A DNA stretch of 33,560 nucleotides, from NCBI RefSeq assembly GCF_030689645.1, contig NZ_JAUYFU010000003.1, positions 1 to 33,560 on the forward strand, written 5' to 3'. This document shows positions 14,265 through 24,600 of the stretch, piece after piece. Position 1 is the stretch's first letter, and each line of letters starts with the position of its first letter. The stretch comes from Humidesulfovibrio sp. GTDB lineage: Bacteria > Desulfobacterota > Desulfovibrionia > Desulfovibrionales > Desulfovibrionaceae. Made by a program: the position numbers and the translations under genes. The notes beneath the pieces were generated by a model. The model ran no database searches. It was not told where the DNA came from and saw only the letters and a program-made list of their open reading frames with translations.

Positions 14265-16271
14265 ATGCCCGCCCCACACGACACGCCGCTTGCGGCCCGC
14301 TGCTCCACCCGCGAGACCATCCTGCTGGTGGACGACGAGGCTGACATCCGCGAACTGCTCTCCATGCTGCTGGAAGACCTCGGCTTTTCCGTGCTCACCG
14401 CGCCGGATGGCGAAAAGGGTCTGACCCTGTTTCGCACCCTTGAGGCCCCCATCGTGCTGACGGACATCAAGATGCCCGGCCTGGACGGCATCGGGCTCTT
14501 GGCGGCCATAAAGGAACACCGGCCAGATACGGAGGTCGTCATGATCTCCGGCCACGCGGACATGGAGCTGGCCATAGCCAGCCTTAAGCTCGGAGCCTCG
14601 GACTTCATCACCAAGCCCATCGACGTGACTCTGCTTGAGCACAGCCTGAACAGGGCCTGCGAGCGCCTGACGCTCAAACGCCAGGTGCGCGAGCACACCC
14701 TGAACCTCGAACGCCTGGTGGCTGAAAAAAGCGCCCGGCTGGTGGACCTGGAGCGCAGGCTGGCCGCCCGGCAAATAGTGGAGGGCCTGTCCTCGGCCAT
14801 GCGCTTCGTGGCCAGCGAGCCAGACGGCCAGGGCTCCCTGGGCGAACTGCCCTGCTTTGTGGCCATCCACAACCGGGAAGGCCGCGTCATCACGGCCAAC
14901 ACTTTGTACCGCGAGCACCTGGGCGAACCGGAGGGGCGAGAGTCACACGCCGCCTACGGCGAAGCCTATCCCGGCGGGGCTGGCTGCCCCGTTGACCTGA
15001 CCCTCAAAACAGGGCGCCCCGGCCAAAGCCGGGAAACCCTCTACGGCGTGGACGGACGGACTTTCAACGCCCTGGTGTCCACAACGCCCATCAACGGCGG
15101 CCGCAAAGACACGGCCATGGTGCTGGAAGTGGCCGTGGACCTGACCGAGGTGGAGCGCCTGCACGCGGAACTGATACAAAGCCACCGGCGCTACCGCGAC
15201 CTGTTCGACGCCGTGCCCTGCGCCATCACCGTGCAGGACCGCGCCCTGAACATCGTGGAGGCCAACAAGACCTTTCTGCGCGAGTTCGGGGCGAGCGTCG
15301 GCCAGACCTGCTTCGAAGCCTACAAGCACAGCCCGGAGCCCTGCCCGGACTGCCCCATCCTGGCCACCTTCGAGGACGGCCAGCGCCATCAGGCCGAAAC
15401 CGTGACCACCGACGCCGCAGGCCAGGCACGCAACCTGCTCATCTGGACCGCGCCGCTTCTGGACGACCATGGCCGGGTGGAGAAGGTCATGGAGGTGTCC
15501 ACGGACATCACCCAACTGCGCCAATTGCAGGACCACCTGAGCTCGCTGGGCATGATGCTCGGCAGCATGTCCCACGGGGTCAAGGGCCTCTTGATGGGCC
15601 TCGACGGCGGCATGTACCGCGTGGAGTCCGGCCTGAACAAAGGCGACCTGGCCAAGATCAAGAGCGGCTGGGAGCTGGTGCGCCACCGGGTGGAGCGCAT
15701 CCGCAAGATGGTGCTGGACATCCTCTACTACGCCAAAAGCCGCGATTTGGACCTCTCGGAGACGCCGGTGCGGGCCTTTGCGGAAGACCTGGCCATGATC
15801 GTGGAGGCCAAGGCCGTGGCCAACAACATTCTGTTCACGCGGGACTTCGCCGCAGCTGCGGGCCTGTTCCAGGCCGACCACTCGGCCCTGTCCTCGGCCC
15901 TGGTCAATTTTCTGGAGAACGCCGTGGACGCCTGCCTGTGCGAGACCACGGGCAGGAGCCGCGAGCTGACCTTCCGCGCAGCGGTGGAGGCCGCGCCGGA
16001 GGAAGACGCAAGGGTCGTCTTCACCATCACCGACACCGGCGTGGGCATGAGCCGCGAGGAACGCGAGAAGATGTTCACCCTGTTCTTCTCGTCCAAGGGC
16101 AGCAAGGGCACGGGCATCGGGCTGTTCATCTCCAGCCGGGTGATCGCCCAGCACCACGGCGGAATCGAGGTCGACTCCGCCGAAGGCGAGGGCACGCGCG
16201 TCACCGCCTGGCTGCCCGCGCGCCAGCCTGCGGCGCTGGCGCCCCGCCCGGCAAACGACGCAGCAACCTGA
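14265..16271 (+). CDS. REC-PAS histidine kinase with cysteine-motif PAS domain (cytoplasmic)
   Basis: 668 residues without TM segments. Order: receiver domain 15-130 (D67 phosphoacceptor in VLTDIKMPG, K117 in TKP); coiled linker about 135-170; PAS-like region about 180-300; second PAS about 305-425; dimerisation/phosphoacceptor helix with H437 (SMSHGVKG); HATPase about 520-655 with N-box NFLENAVDAC, G1 DTGVGMS and G2 GSKGTGIGLF. The second PAS contains C349-x10-C360-x2-C363 (CFEAYK, then CPDCPI), suggesting metal, Fe-S or disulfide sensing. The H-box sequence around H437 is of the less common SxSHG type. An N-terminal receiver suggests it is itself a relay target. It lies 5 bp before the next kinase; start ATG 14265 follows GAGAG. 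Confidence 0.92.
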   Translation: MPAPHDTPLAARCSTRETILLVDDEADIRELLSMLLEDLGFSVLTAPDGEKGLTLFRTLEAPIVLTDIKMPGLDGIGLLAAIKEHRPDTEVVMISGHADMELAIASLKLGASDFITKPIDVTLLEHSLNRACERLTLKRQVREHTLNLERLVAEKSARLVDLERRLAARQIVEGLSSAMRFVASEPDGQGSLGELPCFVAIHNREGRVITANTLYREHLGEPEGRESHAAYGEAYPGGAGCPVDLTLKTGRPGQSRETLYGVDGRTFNALVSTTPINGGRKDTAMVLEVAVDLTEVERLHAELIQSHRRYRDLFDAVPCAITVQDRALNIVEANKTFLREFGASVGQTCFEAYKHSPEPCPDCPILATFEDGQRHQAETVTTDAAGQARNLLIWTAPLLDDHGRVEKVMEVSTDITQLRQLQDHLSSLGMMLGSMSHGVKGLLMGLDGGMYRVESGLNKGDLAKIKSGWELVRHRVERIRKMVLDILYYAKSRDLDLSETPVRAFAEDLAMIVEAKAVANNILFTRDFAAAAGLFQADHSALSSALVNFLENAVDACLCETTGRSRELTFRAAVEAAPEEDARVVFTITDTGVGMSREEREKMFTLFFSSKGSKGTGIGLFISSRVIAQHHGGIEVDSAEGEGTRVTAWLPARQPAALAPRPANDAAT

Positions 16272-16276
16272 GCCCC

Positions 16277-18622
16277 ATGAGCCAGCGCCCGGACCTCTTC
16301 CAGCCCGGCCTGCCCCTGGCCGCCAAGATCATGGGCTGCCTCGTGGCCCTCATCCTGGGTCTGGCCCTGTTCCTTTTCCAATTCAACACAAAAAGCTTCC
16401 GCGACCTGGCGGAAAAGAACGCCGACCTTGAGGCCGACCGCATCTGCGAGGCCATCAAGTCCGGCGCGTCCAGCGCCATGATGCGCAACGAACGGGGCGA
16501 ACTGCAGAAGATCGTGGAGCGCGCCGGGCGCATGGAGGGCGTCCGCGGGGTCAGCATCCTGAACAAGGAAGCCCTGGCCATGTTCGCCAGCCGCGAGGAC
16601 GCCATCGGCGTTCGCTGGCCGGTGAAGGGCTTCCAGTGCGCGGCCTGCCACGACCGGGCCATACCGCCGGACACCCTGGAACTGGAAGAGCGCTCGCGCA
16701 TCGAAGACGGCAACGCGGGCTCCCGCAGGCTGACCATCTTCAGCCCCATCGCCAACGACGAGGGCTGCGCCACGGCCTCCTGCCATTTCCACAAGCCCTC
16801 GGAAAAAGTGCTTGGTGTGCTGGTGCTCGACATGACCCTGGACAAGCAGGAAGAAACGCTGGCCCAGCTGGTGGAGACCAACACCGTGAGCCTGGGGGTC
16901 TTTCTAGCCGGTGTTTTCGTCCTGCTCTACGCCGTGGTCTACCTGCTCATCCAGCGGCCCGTCCGCTCCATCATCGGCGTTACGCGGCGCATGGCCGGGG
17001 GCGACCTGGCCTGCGGCATGAGCTGCGGCCAGGCAGTGCCCCAGCGCGACGAATTGGGCGAACTGGCCCACGCCATCGGCCTCATGTGCAGAGACCTCGG
17101 GCTCAAGCACGCGGAGATCGTGAACCAGCGCCAGCTCTACCAAAGGCTTTTCGAGGGCGTGCCCTGCATCATCACGGTGCAGGACCGCGACTTCAAGCTC
17201 CTGCGCTACAACCAGACCTTCGCCGACCTGTTCCACGCCCGCAAGGGGGCCTACTGCTTCGAGGCCTACAAGGGCCGCACGGAGAAATGCCCCAACTGCC
17301 CGGTGGAGAAGACCTTCAAGGACGGCCAGCCGCACTTCACCGAGGAAACCGGCGTGTACAAGGACGGCACTCGCGCCCACTGGATTGTGACCACCGCCCC
17401 CCTGCACGACGAGGACGGCAACGTCACCGCAGCCATGGAGATGTGCCTGGACATAACCGGCCGCAAGCGCCTGGAGGAAGAACTGCGCAAAAGCGAGCGC
17501 AAGTATCAGGACATTTTCAACAACATCCCCAGCGCGCTCTTCGTCATCTGCTCCCAGAACATGACCATTCTGGACCTGAACCGCAGCGCGGCCAACCTGT
17601 ACGGCTACCGCCGGGGCGAGCTCATAGGCCAGAGCGCAGAGATTCTCTTCCCGCCGGAGGACGCCCAGGCCGGAGTGCTGGCCCTGGCGCAGGGCGAGCA
17701 ATTGGGCCGCGCGCGCAATCAGACCAGGGATGGCCGGGTGTTCTTCGCGAACATCACCGCCGCCCATTCGGAGTCCGACGACCGCCCGGTGATCCTGGCC
17801 ACAACCACGGACGTCACCGAGCGCATCCGCGCCGAGCGGCAGATGGTGCAGGCCTCGCGCATGGCCACCCTGGGAGAAATGGCCACAGGCGTTGCCCACG
17901 AGCTGAACCAGCCCCTGGCCGTGCTGTCCATGGCCGCCAGCCTGTTCCAGCGCAAGGTGGAGCGGGGCGAGACCGTGGACCCGGAAACCCTGCGAACCCT
18001 GGCGGGCAAGATTCAGTCGAATGTGGAGCGCGGCACGCGCATCATCAACCACATGCGCGAGTTCGGGCGCAAGCCCGCAGACCAGCACGCCGTGCCTGTG
18101 GATGTGAACGAGGTGATCCGCCGGGCCTTTGAGTTCTTCAGCCAGCAGTTGCAGGTGCGGGGCATCGCAGTGACCTTCGATCTGGCGGAGGAGCTGCCGC
18201 CCGTGCTGGCCGACCCGGCCCGCCTGGAGCAGGTGTTCATGAACCTGCTCTTGAACGCCCGCGACGCCATTGAGGACAAGTGCGCGGCATCGCCCTGCTC
18301 CGAGGGCGACCGGCGCATCATCCTGCGCACGCGGGCCCGCAGGCGCGGCGTGCAGGCAGAGGTGTCCGACACGGGTCCGGGCATCCCCAGGGAGATAATG
18401 TCTCGGATTTTCGAGCCCTTCTTCACCACCAAGCAGGTGGGCAAGGGCACTGGGCTGGGGCTTTCAATCAGCTACGGCATCATGCAGGACTACGGCGGAG
18501 CCATCCACGTGCGACCGCGTTCCGGCCAGGGGGCGAGGTTCGTGCTGGTGTTCCCGCGCCTGGGGCAAAGCCCCCCGGCAGGCGAGGCGGACCAGGACCG
18601 CAGCGCGGGTGCGGGGCATTAG
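16277..18622 (+). CDS. Membrane histidine kinase with periplasmic c-type haem motifs and two PAS domains
   Basis: 781 residues. Order: TM1 about 16-36; periplasmic sensor about 40-198; TM2 about 200-222; HAMP-like; PAS1 about 285-405; PAS2 about 415-525; HisKA with H541 (GVAHELNQPLAVL); HATPase about 600-765 (NLLLNARDAIED, DTGPGIP, GKGTGLGLS). The periplasmic domain contains CAACH at 121-125 and C164-x4-C169-H170 (CATASCH), both covalent haem c attachment forms; CX4CH is known from cytochrome c3. PAS1 carries C327-x10-C338-x2-C341, the same spacing as in the preceding kinase. A haem-based redox or gas sensor is inferred, comparable in concept to the haem-containing receptor DcrA. I chose ATG 16277 because it directly precedes TM1; the open frame extends upstream inside the previous gene. 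It overlaps the convergent TPR gene by 4 bp. Confidence 0.92.
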   Translation: MSQRPDLFQPGLPLAAKIMGCLVALILGLALFLFQFNTKSFRDLAEKNADLEADRICEAIKSGASSAMMRNERGELQKIVERAGRMEGVRGVSILNKEALAMFASREDAIGVRWPVKGFQCAACHDRAIPPDTLELEERSRIEDGNAGSRRLTIFSPIANDEGCATASCHFHKPSEKVLGVLVLDMTLDKQEETLAQLVETNTVSLGVFLAGVFVLLYAVVYLLIQRPVRSIIGVTRRMAGGDLACGMSCGQAVPQRDELGELAHAIGLMCRDLGLKHAEIVNQRQLYQRLFEGVPCIITVQDRDFKLLRYNQTFADLFHARKGAYCFEAYKGRTEKCPNCPVEKTFKDGQPHFTEETGVYKDGTRAHWIVTTAPLHDEDGNVTAAMEMCLDITGRKRLEEELRKSERKYQDIFNNIPSALFVICSQNMTILDLNRSAANLYGYRRGELIGQSAEILFPPEDAQAGVLALAQGEQLGRARNQTRDGRVFFANITAAHSESDDRPVILATTTDVTERIRAERQMVQASRMATLGEMATGVAHELNQPLAVLSMAASLFQRKVERGETVDPETLRTLAGKIQSNVERGTRIINHMREFGRKPADQHAVPVDVNEVIRRAFEFFSQQLQVRGIAVTFDLAEELPPVLADPARLEQVFMNLLLNARDAIEDKCAASPCSEGDRRIILRTRARRRGVQAEVSDTGPGIPREIMSRIFEPFFTTKQVGKGTGLGLSISYGIMQDYGGAIHVRPRSGQGARFVLVFPRLGQSPPAGEADQDRSAGAGH

Positions 18623-19479
18623 AGGACGATGGGCTCGCGAGGGGTTGCCGGTCCGCCCTTGAGGTAGCCCTTGGCTGTGCCGTAAATCCGCTCGCTGGCG
18701 GCTTCGGCATGCTTCACGGCTTCGCGGCTGGTGGGATTGACCTCCAGGGCGGCCTGGGCGGCGGCCAAGGCCTCGCTCCAGGCGCGGCGCTCCAGGGCGC
18801 CCTTGGCCAGCCGCACCAGCATGGCCTCGTTAGGGCCGAAACGGCGCAGGGCGGCCTTGAGGACCTCCTCGGCCTTCAGCCCCTCGCCCAGGGCATCCTG
18901 GCACTGGGCCAGGAAGGTGTAGGCGCGGGCATCTGTGGGCGCAATTTCGATATTTCTCTGAAAATATTCCATGGCCTCGGCCACAAGGCCAGCCAGCATG
19001 AGCCGGTTGCCCAGGTCAACCAGCAGCCCCGGCTCGTCGGTGAAGGACTCCATGGCGCGCCGGAAAAACTTGCGCGCCTCAAGGGGCTCCTTCTTGTCCA
19101 GCTCGGCCTGCCCGGCCAGCACCAGCTCATCCAGCTCGGCCAGACGCCTGCGGCGCTCGTCCACCTGGGCCTTGCCGAGCAGAGTCTCCAGAATGTCGGC
19201 CATGCGCTTAAGGCTGGCAGAAAGATCCTTCTCCTGGCCCTTCTTGTAGGAAAGGCCGCCGGGCACGGCGCGCTTGATGGCCTCGTGCTCGCTCAACAGG
19301 CGCACGGCCTCCTCCATGAGGATGCTGATCTCGATGCGCTCCCGCCCGAAGATCTGCGATCCCGTCAACAAGTCCAGCCCCTGCGCCAGGGCGCGCAGGC
19401 TGCGCAAAACATCCTTGCGCTGCAAGTAGAACTTGGAGCGGGCGATGTGCTCGCGCACGTTCTTCGGGCTGGCTTCCAT
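18619..19479 (-). CDS. TPR-repeat protein
   Basis: 286 residues, soluble and helical. The N-terminal 110 residues are charged helices (VREHIARSKFYLQRKDVLRS, then a Lys/Glu-rich coiled segment). From about 110 to 265 there are TPR-like units, for example ARKFFRRAMES...EPGLLVDLGNRL, AMEYFQRNIEIAPTDARAY and WSEALAAAQAALEVNPTS. The last has the usual A-x3-NP-x-S/D pattern. No enzymatic motif is seen, so a protein-interaction or scaffolding role is likely. Start ATG 19477-19479 follows GGGAG. Its stop overlaps that of the haem kinase by 4 bp on the opposite strand, so both ends are fixed. No partner is implied by context; it is divergent from pgm across 515 bp. Confidence 0.88.
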   Translation of the reverse strand: MEASPKNVREHIARSKFYLQRKDVLRSLRALAQGLDLLTGSQIFGRERIEISILMEEAVRLLSEHEAIKRAVPGGLSYKKGQEKDLSASLKRMADILETLLGKAQVDERRRRLAELDELVLAGQAELDKKEPLEARKFFRRAMESFTDEPGLLVDLGNRLMLAGLVAEAMEYFQRNIEIAPTDARAYTFLAQCQDALGEGLKAEEVLKAALRRFGPNEAMLVRLAKGALERRAWSEALAAAQAALEVNPTSREAVKHAEAASERIYGTAKGYLKGGPATPREPIVL

Positions 19480-19994
19480 GCATTGCTCCCCTTCCGCCGG
19501 GGCTTCGCTGGCCGCGCAAGAGGCGCTGCCGTGCCGAACGGAACTTTGTACGCATACCTCAGCTTCAATGCATGATCAAGTAATCCGGGCTCCAAGCCCT
19601 TACGGCAACGTTCCGCCCGGAGCGCCTTGCGCCGCATGGCAACGGCTGCTACGCAAAGACGTAAAGACGCCCGGCCCCAGGGGATAGACATAATTCTCCC
19701 AACATCGCAGACCCGTTTCGCATGGGGAGCTTCCGGCGGCCAAGCATGAACCGTCGGCCGCCCCTGGCGCCTGCTGGCCTGAAGCCCGATTTCGCATGCC
19801 AGGCCATGTGTTTTTGACGTGCTCTAAGCATACCCGTTGTTTCTTGCCCGCAGAACGGGATTCGGGCATAGTGGATCGAGGTTTCCCCAGCGGAGCCGAT
19901 TGGCGGAGCCCCTTGCCCCCGGCCAGGAAGCCAGCCCGTCCGCTCCAGAAACCCCGCCCCGCAACGCACCAGCACCCGACGCCAGGAGTCGTTC
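19480..19994. other. 515-bp divergent intergenic region between TPR gene and pgm
   Basis: No convincing gene. It holds a candidate pgm promoter at 19844-19872 with an overlapping 6-bp inverted repeat TGCCCG...CGGGCA (19845-19850 and 19863-19868). The open frames here are short, overlap each other on both strands and lack ribosome sites. Confidence 0.5.
19844..19872 (+). promoter_or_regulatory. Candidate promoter of pgm
   Basis: TTGCCC (19844-19849), 17-bp spacer, CATAGT (19867-19872), about 120 bp before the pgm ATG. The match is moderate (4 of 6 in each box). Confidence 0.33.
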
Positions 19995-21659
19995 ATGGCC
20001 GTACATCCCCTTGCAGGAAAACCCGCCCCAAAAGCTATCCTGACCGACATCCCGCGCCTGCTCGACGCTTACGCGGCCGTGCGCCCTGACCCGTCAGACC
20101 CGGCCCAGCTGGTGAGCTTCGGCACCTCCGGCCACCGCGGCACCTGCGCAGCGGGCAGCTTCAACGAGGATCACATCCTGGCAATCAGCCAGGCCATCTG
20201 CGAACACCGCAAGGCCGCAGGCATCACCGGCCCGCTCTACATGGGCATGGACACCCACGCCCTTTCGCGCCCGGCCCTTGAAACCGCCCTTGAAGTCTTC
20301 GCTGCCAACGCAGTGGACGTGATGATCCAGTACGCGCCGGGCGAGGGCCTCGGCTTCACGCCGACCCCGGTCATCTCCCACGCCATTTTGACCCACAACA
20401 GGCAAGGCGTCGAAGCCAGGGCCGACGGCGTGGTGGTCACCCCATCGCACAATCCGCCCCAGGACGGCGGCTTCAAGTACAACCCGCCCGAGGGCGGCCC
20501 AGCCGACACAGCCACCACCAAGGCCATAGAGAACCGCGCCAACGAAATCCTGCGCCAGAAGCTGGCCCCGGTGCGGCGCATGCCCTTCGAGCGCGCCCTC
20601 AAGGCCGGAACAACGCACCTGCACGACTACATACGCCCCTATGTGGACGATCTGGGCAACATCCTGGACATGGAGTGCATTGCGGCCGCCGGCCTGAAGA
20701 TCGGAGCCGATCCCCTGGGCGGCTCCGGCGTGGGGTTTCTGGAGCCCATCGCCGAGCGCTGGGGGCTGAACCTCACCGTGGTCAACAAGGCCGTTGACCC
20801 CACCTTCTCCTTCATGACCGTGGACAAGGACGGCAAGATCCGCATGGACTGCTCCTCGCCTTACGCCATGCAGTCGCTCATCGCCCTCAAGGACGACTTC
20901 GACGTGGCCTTCGGCAACGACCCGGACTTCGACCGCCACGGCATCGTCACCCGCAGCCACGGCCTGCTCAATCCCAACCACTACCTTTCCGTGGCCGTGG
21001 ACTACCTGTTTCGAAACCGGCCCGGCTGGCGCGATGACGCAGCCGTGGGCAAGACCGTGGTCTCCAGCTCCATGATCGACCGCGTGGCCGCGAGCCTGGG
21101 ACGCAGGCTCTCCGAAGTGCCCGTGGGCTTCAAGTGGTTCGTGGAAGGGCTCCTCGACGGCTCCTACGGCTTCGGCGGGGAAGAAAGCGCCGGGGCGAGC
21201 TTCCTGCGAAAGGACGGCAGCGTATGGACCACGGACAAGGACGGCATCATCATGGGCCTCTTGGCGGCGGAGATAACCGCACAGACGGGCCGCGAGCCTG
21301 GCGAGACCTACGCCGAACTGGAGGCGCGCTTCGGCAGCCCGGTATACGAACGCCTGGACGCGCCGGCCACGCCAGCCCAAAAGACGGCCTTCAAGCGCCT
21401 GACCCCGGACATGGTTTCAGCCGACACCCTTGCGGGCGAAACGATCACCGCAAGGCTCACCCGCGCGCCGGGCAACGGGGCCGACATCGGCGGGCTCAAA
21501 GTTGTGACGGAAAACGGCTGGTTCGCCGCCCGGCCCTCGGGCACGGAAAACATCTACAAGATCTACGCGGAAAGCTTCCTGGGCCAGGACCACTTGGAGC
21601 GCGTCAAGGACGAGGCCCAAAGCATTGTGGACGAAGCCTTCCGCGCGGCCGGAGCCTAG
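19995..21659 (+). CDS. pgm: Phosphoglucomutase (alpha-D-glucose phosphate specific)
   Basis: 554 residues, normal length for the bacterial Pgm group. It interconverts glucose-1-phosphate and glucose-6-phosphate in the cytoplasm. Visible family sites, in order: FGTSGHRG near residue 42; catalytic serine S151 in [11 protein letters not shown]; metal loop D309-P-D311-F-D313-R; sugar-specificity loop GGEESAGAS about 395; and phosphate loop [12 protein letters not shown] near the C-terminus. All key residues are intact. ATG 19995 follows CAGGAG. The adenylate cyclase gene starts only about 30 bp later on the same strand, so carbon storage metabolism and cAMP synthesis may be co-transcribed. Confidence 0.96.
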   Translation: MAVHPLAGKPAPKAILTDIPRLLDAYAAVRPDPSDPAQLVSFGTSGHRGTCAAGSFNEDHILAISQAICEHRKAAGITGPLYMGMDTHALSRPALETALEVFAANAVDVMIQYAPGEGLGFTPTPVISHAILTHNRQGVEARADGVVVTPSHNPPQDGGFKYNPPEGGPADTATTKAIENRANEILRQKLAPVRRMPFERALKAGTTHLHDYIRPYVDDLGNILDMECIAAAGLKIGADPLGGSGVGFLEPIAERWGLNLTVVNKAVDPTFSFMTVDKDGKIRMDCSSPYAMQSLIALKDDFDVAFGNDPDFDRHGIVTRSHGLLNPNHYLSVAVDYLFRNRPGWRDDAAVGKTVVSSSMIDRVAASLGRRLSEVPVGFKWFVEGLLDGSYGFGGEESAGASFLRKDGSVWTTDKDGIIMGLLAAEITAQTGREPGETYAELEARFGSPVYERLDAPATPAQKTAFKRLTPDMVSADTLAGETITARLTRAPGNGADIGGLKVVTENGWFAARPSGTENIYKIYAESFLGQDHLERVKDEAQSIVDEAFRAAGA

Positions 21660-21689
21660 GCGGAGATCTATGACGGAGAACAGGCCAGA

Positions 21690-24600
21690 ATGCCGCGCTC
21701 CAAGGCGCTGGCAGGCGCTGGAAACGCCCAGGCCATGACCCCGGCGCGGCAAACCGTTGAAGCCCTGCGCAGGTTTCTGCGCACAGGTCAAAACAACGCG
21801 GCCCAGGATTTGCCGGAACTGCTGGTGCGCGCGCAGGGGATCATAAGCGCCGATTCGACGCCCGGAGACGACGCGGCCACGGCAGGGGAATGCGTGTTCC
21901 TGCTGGCCGCCTGCCTGCGCACCCAGCGCGACCCGCTTATGGCCTACAGGCTGTTCCTTACCCTCGCTGTTGCGGGCAAACTGGGACGCGCATACGCCGC
22001 ACTGCACATCCAGTCACGGGCCTGGCCCCTGCCGCAGTGTTCCGCCCTGCTGCAAACATTGCCCGGCCATGACTTCCTGGCGCTGCTGAACGACCTGCTT
22101 CTTGACTGCCCGGCCGAGGACAAGCAACTGGCTCTCTGGCTGCGGACACTGCTGCCCGCGCCAGGGCGTCTGGATGGACGCGAAGCCTTGCTGTTCCTCA
22201 AGACCATGGCTCCCACCGCCATGGGCGACGGCGCTCCCCTGGCCCGCCCGCTACGCGACGCGCTGCTTGCCGCCGGACTGAGCGAGAGCATGCCTGCGGC
22301 CTTTGTCGGAATGCCAGGCGCGGCCACCGCCGAGGCCCTGCTTCTGGCGGCGGAGACCCTGGCCGTTCCCGCCATGCAGGCAGAAGCCCTGGCCTATGCC
22401 TTGCGCTCTGCCGGAGCCGAGGGGCCAAGCCGCTTACAGCCTCTGCTTGCCGCACCGCCGGACCTGGAGCCGCGCGATGTGGCCCTGGCCACGGAAATGC
22501 GCCGCCTGGCCCTCTCGCCCGATGCTCCCGAACGGCTGCTGAGCGCGGCCCAGACTGAGCCGGAGATGCTGGGCCTTGTTCTGGCGGACCTCATGACCGG
22601 CGATGGTCCATTCTCGGCTGCGGCTCAGCGTCTGCTGCCGCTTCTGCCGCGCCTGGGCGTGGACTCGGCCCTGGCCGCCCTGCCGCAAGAAGCCCACGGC
22701 ATCGTCTACGCGCGCCTGCTTAGCGCCCTGGCCCAACTTGAGCCGGACTTTCTGCGCCGCGCCGCCAAGACCCTTGGTCTGCAGTCCGGTCTCGACGCCG
22801 CTGCGGGCCAAGCCCTGGCCGACCTGCTGCGTGCGCGGCCAGGGCTGGATGCGCAAACGCTTTTCAGCTCCGCCGCCTGGACGGCGCAGGCAACGCCCAC
22901 AGGCCCGGCCTCGCCCCTGCCAAGGAGCGCGCAAAGCCGCCGCTCCACCCTGGCCGATGTCCTGAAAAACGTCATGCTCCCCCTGAAGGACCTGGAGTTC
23001 TCCCACTCCACCCTGGCCGACCAGGTGCTGGAAGGCGTCACCATCAGCGGCTCGAACCTCTCGCACTGCCGTTTTTCCGGCGTCACCTTCCGGCGGATGC
23101 GCCTGAGCGCAGTACAGCTTCACCATTGCGAATTCATAAATTGTTTGTTCCAGTCCTGCGTCTTCTATGGCGCAGACCTTTCAGGCAGCCGCTTCCAGAC
23201 CTGCCGCTGGGGCGGCGTGAGCTTCGAGTCCAGCGACCTTTCCCGCGTGCGCCTGGAAGGATGCTCCGTGGGCTCCGGGGCCTTTGCGGAATCATGCCTT
23301 GCCGGGGCCTCGCTGGTCAAAACCCGGCTCGAGTCCGTGAGCTTCCGCACTTGCGCCTTGGCCGGGCTGCGTATTCTTGAATGCGCGCTGGCCCGGCTCA
23401 CGTTCACGCGCACGGACATCTCCGGCGCCCTGTGGGAGAAGAGCGTCTGCCGCGACCTGGATTTCACCTCCTCCTCCCTCGCCGCAGCGCGCATTCTCGG
23501 CAGCGAATGCCTGAACCTCCGCCTCCTGCGCACCGTCTCGCCAAGCCTGACCGTGCTGGGTGGCCACACGGACAGCCCGCGCCTGCTGCAGGCCGAGGCC
23601 GCCACGCGCGCGCGCTGTCTGGACAGCGTCTGCCAAGACCTGCCGGAGCTCGCCGCGCCCCTTAGAAGCGGTGCAGGCGCAAAATTCGTACGCGCCTGCG
23701 TAGACAAATTCCTGCGGGTGGACGAGGCGCGGCGCACCTTGGCCGCCATGCGCGGGCAGGATCAACGCCGCCGCGAACTGGCCCTGGATCGCCTGACCGA
23801 ACCCCAGGGGCAGTTGCTGGGCCTCTTGCCCGTCCTTCTTACAACCAGCGTTTTTGAGCAAGCCCAAGATCTCCAAGGCGTCCCCGCCTGCGCCATCAGC
23901 GGCCACGCCCGGCTGAACCTGCCCACGCGGGAGGACCGCGCCGTGCTGGAGCGCCTGTTTCCGGGCCAAGAGCTGCCAAGATCCGCCAAGGAACTCCCTG
24001 AACCTGTGCTGATTCTGGAGGCCGTATACGCCATCGGCTCCCTGGGCTCGGTGGCGCAGAAGCCAAGCTCCGACGTGGACTGCTGGGTTTGCGTAAGCCC
24101 CGCCCCCGGCTGCAGGGACTTCCCCGCCGCCCGAACAGGCCTGGTCAAAAAGCTGCATGGGCTGGAAATATGGGCCTGGGAACAGTTCAGCCTGGAGCTG
24201 CATTTTTTCCCCATGGCCATGGACGAGGTGCGCCTAAACAATTTCGGCATGAGCGACAAGGAGAGTTCCGGTTCGGCCCAGGCCGCCCTGCTGAAGGAGG
24301 AATTCTACCGCACCGCCCTCAAACTGGCGGGCCGCGACCTGTTGTGGTGGGCCGCGCCGCCCTTGGCCTCGCAGGCCGAGGCCCAGGAGCTCCTGGCCGA
24401 CCTGTCCCGGCTGGCCCCGCGCACGGCCTCGGAGCTGGTGGACCTGGGCCAGCCGCAGGCCATCCCGCCCCAGGAATACTTCGGGGCTTGCCTGTGGCAG
24501 ATAGTGAAGGCCCTGCACAGCCCGTACAAATCCGTGATGAAACTTGGCCTGTTGGAGAAATACGCGGGCCAGGGCCAGGACATGCGCCTGTTGTGCGACC

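Noticed and set aside
19649-20050. Minus-strand gene upstream of pgm
   Set aside because: Overlaps the pgm start and promoter region, lacks a ribosome site and resembles no family.
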